Below, in pieces: positions 50,088 to 59,135 of a stretch of 64,000 nucleotides of DNA (positions are counted from its first letter, which is position 1; each line of letters opens with the position of its first letter). The notes under the pieces are model-generated. The model was given only the letters and a program-made list of their open reading frames with translations, had not been told where the DNA came from and made no database searches. The stretch lies in NCBI GenBank assembly GCA_937138475.1, contig CAKZPD010000013.1, positions 1-64,000 of the forward strand. Direction: 5' to 3'. The DNA comes from an uncultured Sulfitobacter sp. Its GTDB lineage: Bacteria; Pseudomonadota; Alphaproteobacteria; Rhodobacterales; Rhodobacteraceae. The translations under genes were made by a program, and so were the position numbers.

Positions 50088-50855
50088 TCAGGCAACCTCA
50101 GCGCTGCGCCCTGCCGACCAGGCCCGCGCCGCAGCGCCAAAGGCCTCAAACAACTTGCGCGATACCCTATCCTGGGCGGCATTCCACTCCGGATGCCACT
50201 GCACCGCCAAGGTAAACCCCGGCGCCCCCTCAACATAGAGCGCCTCGGGGGTGCCATCGCCGGCCTGCCCATCAATCACGATCCGCGCCCCCGGCCGATT
50301 GATCCCCTGCCCATGCAACGTATTGGTCATTACCTCGGGCGCCCCCATCAAACGATGAAACACCCCGCCTGCCCGAAACCGCACAGCATGGCGCGGCTCG
50401 AACTTTTCCTCAAGCGTGCCCTCAGGCGGCATCCGATGGTTCATCCGCCCCGGCAAATCGCGTATCTCCGGATGCAAACTGCCGCCCATCGCGACGTTGA
50501 ACTCCTGAAATCCCCGGCAAATCCCAAAGACCGGCTGGCCGCGCTCAACACAGGCCCGAATAAGCGGCAGCGCCAGGCCATCACGCGCCCGGTCAAACGC
50601 CCCATGCGCCTCGGTCGCTTCCTCGCCATATTCCTCGGGATGCACATTCGGCCGCCCGCCGGTGAACACAAACCCATCACACAGGCCCATCAACTCATCC
50701 ACTTGGGCATACCGCGGATCCGTCGGGATCATCACCGGCATACAGCCCGCCACCCCGGACACCGCCTCGGTGGTCATCGCCCCAACGGCATGAACCGAAT
50801 ACTGCTCATTGATCAAATAATGATTGCCAATAATCCCAACGACTGGCCGCGCCAT
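50088..50855 (-). CDS. Gamma-glutamyl-gamma-aminobutyrate hydrolase family protein (class I GATase)
   Basis: This 255-residue class I glutamine-amidotransferase-like hydrolase has the nucleophile Cys in PVFGICRGFQEFNV and the catalytic His in AVQWHPEW. The family includes PuuD, which splits gamma-glutamyl-GABA in putrescine breakdown. No other puu gene is near, so the substrate remains open. It is transcribed away from the glcB end on the same strand, after a copy of the dispersed repeat. Confidence 0.88.
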   Translation of the reverse strand: MARPVVGIIGNHYLINEQYSVHAVGAMTTEAVSGVAGCMPVMIPTDPRYAQVDELMGLCDGFVFTGGRPNVHPEEYGEEATEAHGAFDRARDGLALPLIRACVERGQPVFGICRGFQEFNVAMGGSLHPEIRDLPGRMNHRMPPEGTLEEKFEPRHAVRFRAGGVFHRLMGAPEVMTNTLHGQGINRPGARIVIDGQAGDGTPEALYVEGAPGFTLAVQWHPEWNAAQDRVSRKLFEAFGAAARAWSAGRSAEVA

Positions 50856-50928
50856 GGTTCACCCTTATCTGCCCCTTGGCATATCATACCCCAACGCCGC
50901 CCCAAGTCGAGCGCCCAATCCCCGCGCC

Positions 50929-50976
50929 CTTCTTTTGTTCCCAAATATCCTGGGGGTCCGGGGGCAAAGCCCCCGG
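50929..50976 (-). repeat. Dispersed intergenic repeat, copy 4 (variant with hairpin)
   Basis: On minus it reads hairpin CCGGGGGC-TTT-GCCCCCGG, ACCCCCA, GGATATTTGGGAACAAAAG, AAG. The GC-rich left part differs from the other copies but is again placed before the GGATATTT core. It lies 29 bases after the glcB stop, in the direction of glcB transcription, and could be its terminator. Confidence 0.8.
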
Positions 50977-51004
50977 CCTGCTGCCAAAACCACCCCCGCG
51001 CAGC

Positions 51005-53152
51005 TTACCCGGCCAACGCCGCCTTCAACTCCAAGCGGCGGGCATGCAAAACCGGCTCGGTATAACCCGACGGCTGCACCCGCCCCTCAAACACCAGATC
51101 ACAGGCCGCCCGATAGGCGATGCCGTCATATCCCGGCGCCATCGGCCGATACAGCGGATCACCGGCGTTCTGGCCATCCACAACCACGGCCATCTTCTCC
51201 ATGATCTCGCGCACCTGCTCGGCCGTAACCACACCATGATGCAGCCAATTGGCAATATGCTGGGCCGAAATCCGGCAGGTGGCCCGATCTTCCATCAACC
51301 CGACGTTATTGATATCGGGCACTTTCGAACAGCCGACCCCCTGGTCAATCCAACGCACCACATAGCCCAGGATCCCCTGCGCATTGTTCTCCACCTCGCG
51401 CTGGATCTGGCTCTCGCTCCACTTGCGATAGGCGGCCACGGGAATATCCAGCACCGTATCCACATAGGCGCGCCGTCCCTGGGCGCGCAACCGGGCCTGA
51501 ACAGCGAATACATCCACCTTGTGATAATGCAGCGCATGCAAAATCGCCGCTGTCGGGCTGGGCACCCAGGCGCAATTGGCGCCGGCTTTGGGGTGCTCGA
51601 TCTTTTGCTCCAGCATCGCGGCCATCTGATCGGGCACCGCCCACATGCCCTTGCCGATCTGAGCCTTGCCCGACAGGCCGCACTCAAGCCCGATATCAAC
51701 GTTCTGGTTTTCATACCCACCGATCCACGCCTTGCGCTTGATGAAATCCTTGCGGCTAAAGGGGCCGGCTTCCATGCTGGTGTGGATCTCATCGCCGGTG
51801 CGATCCAAAAACCCGGTGTTGATAAAGGCGACGCGATGCTTGGCGGCGCGAATACATTCCTTGAGGTTGACCGAGGTCCGGCGCTCTTCATCCATGATCC
51901 CCAGCTTGACCGTATGACGCGGCATGCCCAGAATATCTTCCACCATGGCAAAGATCTTATCGGCAAAGGCCACCTCTTCGGGGCCGTGCATCTTTGGTTT
52001 CACCACATAGACCGATCCGGCCACCGAATTGCCGCCCTCTTGCTGCAGATCATGCAGCGCGATCAGCATGGTGACCATCGCATCCATCAGCCCTTCGGGC
52101 GCCTCATTGCCATCGCGGTCCAAAATTGCGGGATTGGTCATCAGATGCCCCACGTTGCGCACCAGCATGAGCGCGCGGCCCTTGATCGTCAGCGATCCGC
52201 CACCCGGTGCGGTATAGGTCCGGTCCGGGTGCAGACGGCGCGTCATGGTCTTACCGCCTTTTTCAAAACTGTCCGACAAATCGCCCTTCATCAGCCCCAG
52301 CCAATTGGCATAGGCGGTCACCTTGTCCTGCGCGTCCACACAGGCCACGGAATCCTCGCAATCCATGATGGCGGACATCGCGCTTTCGATCACCACATCG
52401 GCCAAACCGGCTTGATCGCGGCTGCCGATCGGATGCGTCCGGTCAAAGACCAATTCGACATGCAACCCATTGTTGCGCAGCACCACCGCCTCGGGCGCCT
52501 TGGGATGGCCCTTGTATCCGACAAATTTTTCGGGGGTGTCCAGCGGGCAATCGTCAATCAGCAAGGCCCCGTCATGCACATAATAACGCCGCGCATCGGC
52601 ATGGCTGCCGCCTTTGATCGGAAAGGCCTCATCCAGGAACACCCGCGCCCGCGCCACCACACGCGCCCCGCGCCCCTGATCATAGCCGCCCTTGGGGGCC
52701 GGGCTGCCCATGGCATCGGTGCCGTAAAACGCATCATAAAGGCTGCCCCAGCGCGCGTTCGCAGCATTAAGCGCATAGCGTGCATTGGTGATCGGCACCA
52801 CCAGCTGCGGACCGGGCACCTGCGCGATCTCGGGATCGACATTGGTGGTTTCGATCTCGAAGTCCTCGCCCTCGGGCAACAGATAGCCGATCTCGCGCAG
52901 AAAGGCGCAATAGGCCTCGTGATCATGGGGCTTGCCGCGATTGGCGATATGCCAGGCGTCGATCTGCTGTTGCAAACTCTCGCGTTTGGCCAGCAGCGCG
53001 CGGTTTTCGGGGCCCAGCTCATGAATGACGCGGCTCAGCCCGCTCCAAAAGGTCTTGGCCTCAACACCAGTGCCGGGAAGGGCCTGCGTTTCCACGAAAT
53101 CCACCAGTTCGGCGGCGATTTGCAATCCTTCGATGTTCCGGCGTTGCGTCAT
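51005..53152 (-). CDS. glcB: Malate synthase G
   Basis: This 715-residue cytoplasmic enzyme condenses glyoxylate with acetyl-CoA to malate. It has the G isoform length and segments: [47 protein letters not shown] and [11 protein letters not shown]. It supports growth on two-carbon compounds and handles glyoxylate that the reductase at 8689 may also consume. An isocitrate lyase gene is not in the window. The upstream region shares a motif with pepN. Confidence 0.97.
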   Translation of the reverse strand: MTQRRNIEGLQIAAELVDFVETQALPGTGVEAKTFWSGLSRVIHELGPENRALLAKRESLQQQIDAWHIANRGKPHDHEAYCAFLREIGYLLPEGEDFEIETTNVDPEIAQVPGPQLVVPITNARYALNAANARWGSLYDAFYGTDAMGSPAPKGGYDQGRGARVVARARVFLDEAFPIKGGSHADARRYYVHDGALLIDDCPLDTPEKFVGYKGHPKAPEAVVLRNNGLHVELVFDRTHPIGSRDQAGLADVVIESAMSAIMDCEDSVACVDAQDKVTAYANWLGLMKGDLSDSFEKGGKTMTRRLHPDRTYTAPGGGSLTIKGRALMLVRNVGHLMTNPAILDRDGNEAPEGLMDAMVTMLIALHDLQQEGGNSVAGSVYVVKPKMHGPEEVAFADKIFAMVEDILGMPRHTVKLGIMDEERRTSVNLKECIRAAKHRVAFINTGFLDRTGDEIHTSMEAGPFSRKDFIKRKAWIGGYENQNVDIGLECGLSGKAQIGKGMWAVPDQMAAMLEQKIEHPKAGANCAWVPSPTAAILHALHYHKVDVFAVQARLRAQGRRAYVDTVLDIPVAAYRKWSESQIQREVENNAQGILGYVVRWIDQGVGCSKVPDINNVGLMEDRATCRISAQHIANWLHHGVVTAEQVREIMEKMAVVVDGQNAGDPLYRPMAPGYDGIAYRAACDLVFEGRVQPSGYTEPVLHARRLELKAALAG

Positions 53153-53207
53153 GTCTTTTCCTTTTCCTTGAGCCTTCAGCCATCAAGCTTTGCCCTGAAT
53201 TAGAGCG

Positions 53208-53218
53208 AAAGTTTCCGA
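53208..53218 (-). promoter_or_regulatory. Motif TCGGAAACTTT upstream of glcB
   Basis: On minus the 11-mer TCGGAAACTTT lies 56 bases before the glcB start and reads towards it. An identical 11-mer, reading towards pepN, is at 53411-53421. It is a candidate binding site of a shared regulator. Confidence 0.4.
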
Positions 53219-53410
53219 TAAGCAACAAGCGCAGCAAAATCTGCCCCCGCATTTCCCCCTTGTTTCCATGGAAAATCGCGATTTTTTCGCCGCCCGGTGT
53301 GCAACAGCATACATTATTTCACCAAACCCTCCATTTGGGTCATTTTCCTGCGCAGCGCCGCAGGCCCCCGGCCAATCCGCTTGCGGAGCCATCGGCCCAG
53401 CCCTAGTCTT

Positions 53411-53421
53411 TCGGAAACTTT
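53411..53421 (+). promoter_or_regulatory. Motif TCGGAAACTTT upstream of pepN
   Basis: The 11-mer lies 18 bases before the pepN ATG and is followed by GCAACA. It mirrors the copy in front of glcB. Its closeness to the start would suit a repressor or an initial-transcript element. Confidence 0.4.
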
Positions 53422-53439
53422 GCAACACCGGAGCCAACG

Positions 53440-56004
53440 ATGCGCGACGCTGCCCCCCAGACCATTTACCTGGCCGATTACCAGCCCTTTGGCTTTGATG
53501 TCACCTCGGTCGAGCTGACCTTTGATCTGCACCCCACCGAAACCCGCGTGCATGCGCGGATCGCCTTTGCGCCCAAACCGGACGGCAACGGCGATTTCTT
53601 TTTGCATGGCGAAGGGCTGACCCTGATCAGCGCCCATATCGACGGCGCGCCCATCCATCCGGACCTGACGCCCGAGGGGCTGCGCTGCGCCGTGCCTGAT
53701 GCGCCCTTTGTCTGGGAAAGCACGGTGCAGATCGACCCGCAAAGCAATACCGCGCTTGAGGGGCTTTATATGTCGAACGGCATGTATTGCACCCAATGCG
53801 AGGCCGAAGGCTTTCGCAAGATCACCTATTACCCCGATCGCCCGGATGTGATGAGCATTTTCACCGTCCATATAAATGGCCCGCACCCGGTGCTGTTGTC
53901 CAATGGTAACCCGGTTTCCCGCGCATCCAATCAGGCAAGCTGGCATGATCCCTGGCCCAAACCGGCCTATCTGTTTGCGCTGGTGGCGGGGGATTTGGTT
54001 GCCCACACGGGGCACTTTACCACCCGGTCAGGGCGGCCCGTCGATCTGAACCTTTATGTGCGCCCCGGCGACGAAAACAAATGCGCCTTTGGCATGCAGG
54101 CGCTCAAGGCGTCGATGGAGTGGGACGAACGGGTTTACGGGCGCGAATACGATCTGGATGTGTTCAACATCGTCGCAGTGGATGATTTCAACATGGGCGC
54201 GATGGAGAACAAGGGCTTGAATATATTCAACTCTTCCGCCGTTCTGGCCGCGCCGGAAACCGCCACCGATGCCAACTTTGAGCGGATCGAAGCCATCATC
54301 GCCCATGAGTATTTTCACAACTGGACCGGCAATCGCATCACCTGCCGCGATTGGTTTCAGCTGTGCCTGAAAGAGGGGCTGACCGTCTTTCGCGACAGCC
54401 AGTTCACCGCCGACATGCGCTCCGCGCCCGTCAAACGGATTTCCGACGTGATCGAGCTGCGCGCCCGCCAGTTCCCCGAGGACCAAGGCCCCCTCGCCCA
54501 TCCGGTGCGGCCCGAAAGCTTTCAGGAAATCAACAACTTCTATACCGCCACCGTCTATGAAAAAGGCGCCGAGCTGATTGGAATGCTGCGCAATCTGGTG
54601 GGGGCGGATGTTTATGCCGCCGCGCTTGATCTGTATTTTCAGCGCCACGACGGGCAGGCCTGCACCATCGAGGATTGGATCAAAGTGTTCGAGGATCAAT
54701 CCGGCCGCGATCTAAGCCAGTTCAAACGCTGGTATGAGCAGCCCGGCACCCCGCGCGTCACCGTCGCGCAGGATTGGTCGGATGGGGTCTTTACCCTGAC
54801 CCTTTGCCAGAGCCAGCGCCAGATCGACGGCCTGCCCGCGCCGCAGCCATTGGTCATTCCGGTGGCGCTCGGCCTGCTGGATGAGACCGGCCAGACGCTG
54901 ATCCCTGAACAGATGCTGGTGCTGGATCAGGCCAGCCAAAGCTTTGAATTCAAGGGCTTGCCGCGCCGGCCTGTGCCGTCGATCCTGCGTGGGTTTTCGG
55001 CGCCGGTGATCCTGGATCGCGGTGATCTTGCCGCCGCGCAGGATGCGGTTCTGTCGCGGTTTGACAGCGACCCCTTCAACCGCTGGGAGGCCGGGCGCAA
55101 CCTGGCCCGCGCCAGCCTGATGGCGATGATCACCGCCGGCGCCGCCCCGGACCCGGACTATCTGGATGGGCTGTCGCGGGCCTTGGCCGATCCGCAGCTT
55201 GACCCGCAATACCGGGCGCTGTTGCTGGCGCTGCCCACACAGGCCGATCTGGCGCAAACCCTGGACGAGGCCGGGCATATCCCCGACCCAGACGCAATCC
55301 ACGCGGCCCACACGGCCCTGCGCCAGGCCCAGGCCAACCAGCTGCGCCCGATGCTTGCCGGGCTTTATGCCGACCACCAGGTGCAAGGCGGGTTTTCCCC
55401 CGATGCGGCGCAGGCCGGCCAGCGGGCGCTGGCCAATGCCGTGCTTGGGCTGATCAGCTTGGCGGATGGTGGCCAACAGGCCCAGCAACAGTTCGACACC
55501 GCAGACAATATGACGCTGCAACTGGCGGCGCTGGCCAATTTGCTGCGCATTGGCGCCGGCCAAGCGGCGCTGAAGCAGTTCGAAACGCAATGGTCCGGGG
55601 ACCGGCTGGTGATGGATAAATGGTTCGGCCTGCAAGTGCAGGAAAGCCCGCCCGAGCAGGCGATTGATTGCCTGAACACCCTGACACAGCACGCTGATTT
55701 CAATTGGAAAAATCCGAATAGATTTCGGTCGGTTCTGGGCAGCTTTGCCGCCCATCACGCCGGGTTTCACCGCGCCGATGGGGCCGGTTATGCGGCGCTG
55801 GCCGATTGGCTTATCCGGCTGGACCCGGTGAACCCCCAGACCACGGCGCGCCTCAGCGCGGCCTTCCAAAGCTGGCGGCGCTATGATCCGGGGCGCCAGG
55901 CGCTGATCAGTGCCCAGCTGGAACGGATCCTGGCGGTGCCCGGCCTGTCACGCGACACCGCCGAGATGATTGGCCGCATCCGCAGCGCCCCGGCGCGGCA
56001 GTGA
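53440..56004 (+). CDS. pepN: Aminopeptidase N
   Basis: This 854-residue M1 zinc metallopeptidase removes N-terminal residues from peptides in the cytoplasm. The substrate-binding GAMEN is at 253-257. The zinc motif HEYFH is at 289-293, with the third ligand Glu312 in LKEGLTV. Length matches the E. coli type. GGAG precedes the ATG. It can finish degradation of peptides imported by the transporter at 39-45 kb. Its stop overlaps the GTG start of the next gene. Confidence 0.96.
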   Translation: MRDAAPQTIYLADYQPFGFDVTSVELTFDLHPTETRVHARIAFAPKPDGNGDFFLHGEGLTLISAHIDGAPIHPDLTPEGLRCAVPDAPFVWESTVQIDPQSNTALEGLYMSNGMYCTQCEAEGFRKITYYPDRPDVMSIFTVHINGPHPVLLSNGNPVSRASNQASWHDPWPKPAYLFALVAGDLVAHTGHFTTRSGRPVDLNLYVRPGDENKCAFGMQALKASMEWDERVYGREYDLDVFNIVAVDDFNMGAMENKGLNIFNSSAVLAAPETATDANFERIEAIIAHEYFHNWTGNRITCRDWFQLCLKEGLTVFRDSQFTADMRSAPVKRISDVIELRARQFPEDQGPLAHPVRPESFQEINNFYTATVYEKGAELIGMLRNLVGADVYAAALDLYFQRHDGQACTIEDWIKVFEDQSGRDLSQFKRWYEQPGTPRVTVAQDWSDGVFTLTLCQSQRQIDGLPAPQPLVIPVALGLLDETGQTLIPEQMLVLDQASQSFEFKGLPRRPVPSILRGFSAPVILDRGDLAAAQDAVLSRFDSDPFNRWEAGRNLARASLMAMITAGAAPDPDYLDGLSRALADPQLDPQYRALLLALPTQADLAQTLDEAGHIPDPDAIHAAHTALRQAQANQLRPMLAGLYADHQVQGGFSPDAAQAGQRALANAVLGLISLADGGQQAQQQFDTADNMTLQLAALANLLRIGAGQAALKQFETQWSGDRLVMDKWFGLQVQESPPEQAIDCLNTLTQHADFNWKNPNRFRSVLGSFAAHHAGFHRADGAGYAALADWLIRLDPVNPQTTARLSAAFQSWRRYDPGRQALISAQLERILAVPGLSRDTAEMIGRIRSAPARQ

Positions 56005-56480
56005 CCCAGCCGCCCCCCGTCATCGGGCCGGACACTGGCGCGCCGCAAGAAATGGTGTTTGAACGTCAGGGCCGCAGCCCACGCGCCATTGCCGTGGTGG
56101 CGGCGATCTGGGCGGCCTTGATTGCCGCGCTTGCGTTTCTGGAGGCGGCCCCGCTGCTGATCGCTGGCCTGGCGGCGTTTACCTTGCCGGCGCTGCGCGA
56201 CATCGCGATGGACCGGCGCGCCGGGCTGCGCGTTGATCGGCGCGGCATTGCCTGGCACAGCGGCCGCCGCCAGGCCCACGTCACATGGGGGGAAGTGGAT
56301 CATATCGCCCTGCACCGGCGGCTGGATTTTTCGCGGCGCATCTGCGTTGTGCTTAAGGATGGCGGCAAGCTGCGCCTGCCAGAAGAATGCGCCCCGCCGG
56401 CGCCGGATCTGATCACGCTTGAAGCTGTGCTGAGCGATCTTGGGCAGCGTTGCCAGCATCATCCGTTTCAGCTGTTCTAG
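56001..56480 (+). CDS. Small membrane protein with two spans and a PH-like C-terminus
   Basis: The frame begins with GTG at 56001, overlapping the pepN stop (GTGA), and encodes 159 residues. Two hydrophobic segments (AIAVVAAIWAALIAALAFL and APLLIAGLAAFTLPALRDI) form a hairpin. A cytoplasmic region follows (LRVDRRGIAWHSGRRQAHVT, then WGEVDHIALHRR and VVLKDGGKLRLPEE) with the alternating-strand look of bacterial PH-like domains (YdbT or DUF2244 type). I cannot assign a family with certainty. Coupling to pepN suggests cotranscription. Confidence 0.7.
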   Translation: MTQPPPVIGPDTGAPQEMVFERQGRSPRAIAVVAAIWAALIAALAFLEAAPLLIAGLAAFTLPALRDIAMDRRAGLRVDRRGIAWHSGRRQAHVTWGEVDHIALHRRLDFSRRICVVLKDGGKLRLPEECAPPAPDLITLEAVLSDLGQRCQHHPFQLF

Positions 56481-56517
56481 CGCCGCCGCAGGCGGGTCGG
56501 TCTGGTGGCAGGCGGCG

Positions 56518-56555
56518 GGAGCCTCCGGCGGGGATATTTAAGAACAAAAGAAGCC
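56518..56555 (+). repeat. Dispersed intergenic repeat, copy 2
   Basis: It reads GGAGCCTCCGGCGGGG, then ATATTTAAGAACAAAAG, then AAGCC. It lies 38 bases after the stop of the small membrane protein gene, in the direction of transcription. It differs from copy 1 by about one base in the core. Confidence 0.85.
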
Positions 56556-56813
56556 AGGGACAGCCGGAGCGATCTTTCGGCGCGCGGCGGAGCGGGGCCC
56601 GGCGACGGAGCGGGGCGCTGGCCCGGTCTGGGGCGGCCCTGACCGAAGCCACGGGCGCCAAATCAAGAATGTCGTGCGCGCCGTCAGGCGCGCTCCTTTG
56701 GATTACGGGGAAAGGATGCGGCAGGGCTGCGATCTCGGCTGGACTTGGCGGCGGCGGGGTGGAATGAATGGGCAATATCCAGTTTTGGACGACAGCAACC
56801 GGAAGGACAGATT
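56556..56813 (+). other. metY upstream region
   Basis: The gap 56481-56813 holds dispersed repeat copy 2 and then no convincing gene. A perfect hairpin GCGCGCC-GTCA-GGCGCGC lies at 56676-56693, followed by TCCTTTGG. I looked for a SAM-II or SAM-I riboswitch pattern before metY and did not find one. No clear -35/-10 pair is visible. Confidence 0.5.
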
Positions 56814-58106
56814 ATGACAGACGGCCCTGTTTACGGCTTTGACACTTTGCAAATTCATGCGGGCGCGCGGCCTGATCCGGCGACGGGCGCCCGGCAGACG
56901 CCGATTTACCAGACCACCGCCTATGTGTTTCGCGATGCCGATCATGCGGCGGCGCTGTTTAACCTGCAGGAGGTTGGCTATATTTATTCGCGCCTGACCA
57001 ACCCCACGGTTGCGGTTTTGCAAGAGCGGATTGCCACCCTTGAGGGCGGTGTCGGGGCGGTGTGCTGTTCGTCGGGGCACGCGGCGCAGATCATGGCGTT
57101 GTTTCCCTTGATGCAGCCGGGGATGAATATTGTCGCCTCGACCCGGCTTTATGGCGGCACGGTTACGCAGTTCTCGCAGACCATCAAGCGCTTTGGCTGG
57201 AGCGCGACCTTTGTTGATTTTGACGATCTCGATGCGGTGAAGGCCGCGATTGATGACAACACCCGCGCAGTATTTTGCGAATCCATTGCCAATCCCGGCG
57301 GGTATGTCACCGATTTGGACGCGATTTCGTCCATTTCCGATGCGGCAGGCATTCCGTTGATTGTCGATAACACCTCGGCCACGCCTTATTTGTGCCGTCC
57401 GATCGAACATGGCGCCAGCCTTGTGGTGCATTCCACCACCAAATATCTAACTGGCAATGGCACCGTGACCGGGGGCTGTGTCGTTGATTCGGGCAAATTC
57501 GATTGGTCCGCCAATGACAAGTTCCCATCGCTTAGCCAGCCCGAGCCGGCTTATCATGGGCTCAAGTTCCACGAGACCTTTGGCCCCCTGGCCTATACGT
57601 TTCATGGCATTGCCATCGGGTTGCGCGATCTGGGCATGACCATGAACCCGCAGGCGGCCCATTACACATTGATGGGGATCGAAACCCTGTCCCTGCGGAT
57701 GCAGCGCCATGTTGAGAACGCCGAAAAGGTCGCAGGGTGGCTCGAATCCGATCCACGGGTGGATTATGTGACCTATGCCGGGCTCAAGTCGTCGCCCTAT
57801 AACAAGCGCGCCAAGGTGATCTGCCCCAAGGGGGCCGGCGGTTTGTTTACCTTTGCGGTCAAGGGCGGCTATGACGCCTGTGTCAAGCTGGTCAACGCGC
57901 TTGAGATTTTCAGCCATGTGGCCAATCTGGGCGACACGCGGTCGTTGATCATTCATTCCGCATCAACCACCCACCGTCAGTTGACGGCCGCTCAGCAAGA
58001 GGCCGCAGGCGCCGGCCCCGGCGTTGTGCGGATTTCAATCGGGATCGAAGATGCGGATGATTTGATTGCCGATCTGGACCAGGCCCTGGCCAAGGCGGCC
58101 TGCTAA
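56814..58106 (+). CDS. metY: O-acetylhomoserine aminocarboxypropyltransferase (sulfhydrylase)
   Basis: This 430-residue PLP enzyme of the Cys/Met metabolism family makes homocysteine from O-acetylhomoserine and sulfide. The PLP lysine is Lys210 in HSTTKYLTGNG. The length (about 430 rather than 390) and the opening FDTLQIHAGARPDPATGARQ indicate the MetY group rather than MetZ or MetB. The ATG at 56814 follows GGAAGGA. It is a single-gene transcript ending in a hairpin. Confidence 0.93.
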   Translation: MTDGPVYGFDTLQIHAGARPDPATGARQTPIYQTTAYVFRDADHAAALFNLQEVGYIYSRLTNPTVAVLQERIATLEGGVGAVCCSSGHAAQIMALFPLMQPGMNIVASTRLYGGTVTQFSQTIKRFGWSATFVDFDDLDAVKAAIDDNTRAVFCESIANPGGYVTDLDAISSISDAAGIPLIVDNTSATPYLCRPIEHGASLVVHSTTKYLTGNGTVTGGCVVDSGKFDWSANDKFPSLSQPEPAYHGLKFHETFGPLAYTFHGIAIGLRDLGMTMNPQAAHYTLMGIETLSLRMQRHVENAEKVAGWLESDPRVDYVTYAGLKSSPYNKRAKVICPKGAGGLFTFAVKGGYDACVKLVNALEIFSHVANLGDTRSLIIHSASTTHRQLTAAQQEAAGAGPGVVRISIGIEDADDLIADLDQALAKAAC

Positions 58107-58116
58107 GACGGCCCAA

Positions 58117-58143
58117 GGCCCGGCCCGTTCAGCGGGCTGGGCC
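58117..58143 (+). terminator. Hairpin after metY
   Basis: GGCCCGGCCCG (58117-58127), loop TTCAG, then CGGGCTGGGCC (58133-58143) form an 11-bp stem with one wobble, 10 bases after the metY stop. No T-run follows. Confidence 0.55.
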
Positions 58144-58236
58144 ACTGCGATGAACACGGGCGGCCAATACCGGCAATAGACATCGGCGGCCCATTATTCT
58201 GGCCAAAGACCCCGGTGTCATCAACCCTCGCGCCGC

Positions 58237-58947
58237 CTAGCGCAGCGCAAAAACCGCCGAAACCGCCGCCCGGAACTCAAGCTGACCGCGCGCCACCGGC
58301 ATGGCCGCCTCGCGAAGGGTCATCGCTTGGCCCGGCGGCCCCTGCCCGCCCTGTTCCTGCAAGGATATCAGCGGCCCCAGACCCACCCCCGCCGTGCTGG
58401 CCATAACCGCGGCCTTTTGCCCCGCGTCAAGAACCGCCGCGCGCCGGGCGGCATCCATCAGGCCGGCCGCATCGCGCACCTCAAACCGCAGCCCTTCGAT
58501 CTGATTGGCGCCGCTGGAGATCACGGAATCCAGCAAACCCGGCAAAGCATCCAGGTCAAACACCTGCACCCGCAGCAGGCTTTGCGCCGCAAAGCCGGTG
58601 ATCTTGGGCGGAGTGTTTCCGGCCCCGCGATCGGACCAAAGCGGGCGCATCTCCAGGCGGTTGGTCTGGATATCCTCGGGCGCAATCCCCGATCGGGCCA
58701 GCGCCGCCATGATCTGCGCCAGCGTTTCGCCCAGTTCCCGCGCCGCCGCATCGGCCCGTTTGGCCTGCACATTGGCGCCCAAATACAAAACCGCCATATC
58801 GGGCGCCGCGCTGACCGTGGCCTCGCCATGAACGCTGATCTGACGCGGCGGCGATCCGCCATCCTCGCCGCCCGTATCGCCGCCAATGGCGCCGCCGGCG
58901 CCCGCCAGCGCAAACCAGATAATCAATAACACACGCGCCGCCTGCAT
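58237..58947 (-). CDS. SIMPL domain (DUF541) periplasmic protein
   Basis: This 236-residue protein has an N-terminal signal peptide (MQAARVLLIIWFALAGAGGA) followed by a SIMPL domain: ISVHGEATVSAAPDMAVLYL, GIAPEDIQTNRLEMRPLW and EGLRFEVRDAAGLMDAARR. The E. coli relative YggE lowers oxidative stress; the biochemical activity is unknown. The ATG at 58947 is chosen for AAGGGGG upstream and for the signal peptide; the frame runs on to 59334 without similarity. It is divergent from the next gene. Confidence 0.85.
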   Translation of the reverse strand: MQAARVLLIIWFALAGAGGAIGGDTGGEDGGSPPRQISVHGEATVSAAPDMAVLYLGANVQAKRADAAARELGETLAQIMAALARSGIAPEDIQTNRLEMRPLWSDRGAGNTPPKITGFAAQSLLRVQVFDLDALPGLLDSVISSGANQIEGLRFEVRDAAGLMDAARRAAVLDAGQKAAVMASTAGVGLGPLISLQEQGGQGPPGQAMTLREAAMPVARGQLEFRAAVSAVFALR

Positions 58948-59135
58948 GGTGGCCCCCTTTTTCCGCATGACCTGCCCCCTCAGCATGACCTGCCCGCCGC
59001 CCCCAACGCAAGCCCCCGCCCCCGCGCCGGGCCGCCCGATGAATTCGCCCCCTGCCGCTTTCCCTTGCCCCGGCCATGCTATAAACTTGCCGTCGATCCG
59101 GGGCCCTGCACCCCAGCAACACCCTAAGGTTCGGC

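Noticed and set aside
49739-50215. Open frame in the gap upstream of pntA
   Set aside because: Its product is proline/arginine-rich without pattern, and it runs into the puuD-like gene antisense.
50876-53203. 775-codon open frame on plus, antisense to glcB
   Set aside because: Its translation is rich in H, R, G and Q with no family resemblance; glcB on minus is a clear full-length gene. Long antisense frames are expected in GC-rich coding DNA.
56556-56813. Possible SAM riboswitch before metY
   Set aside because: The conserved SAM-I and SAM-II segments are not recognisable; only one simple hairpin is present.
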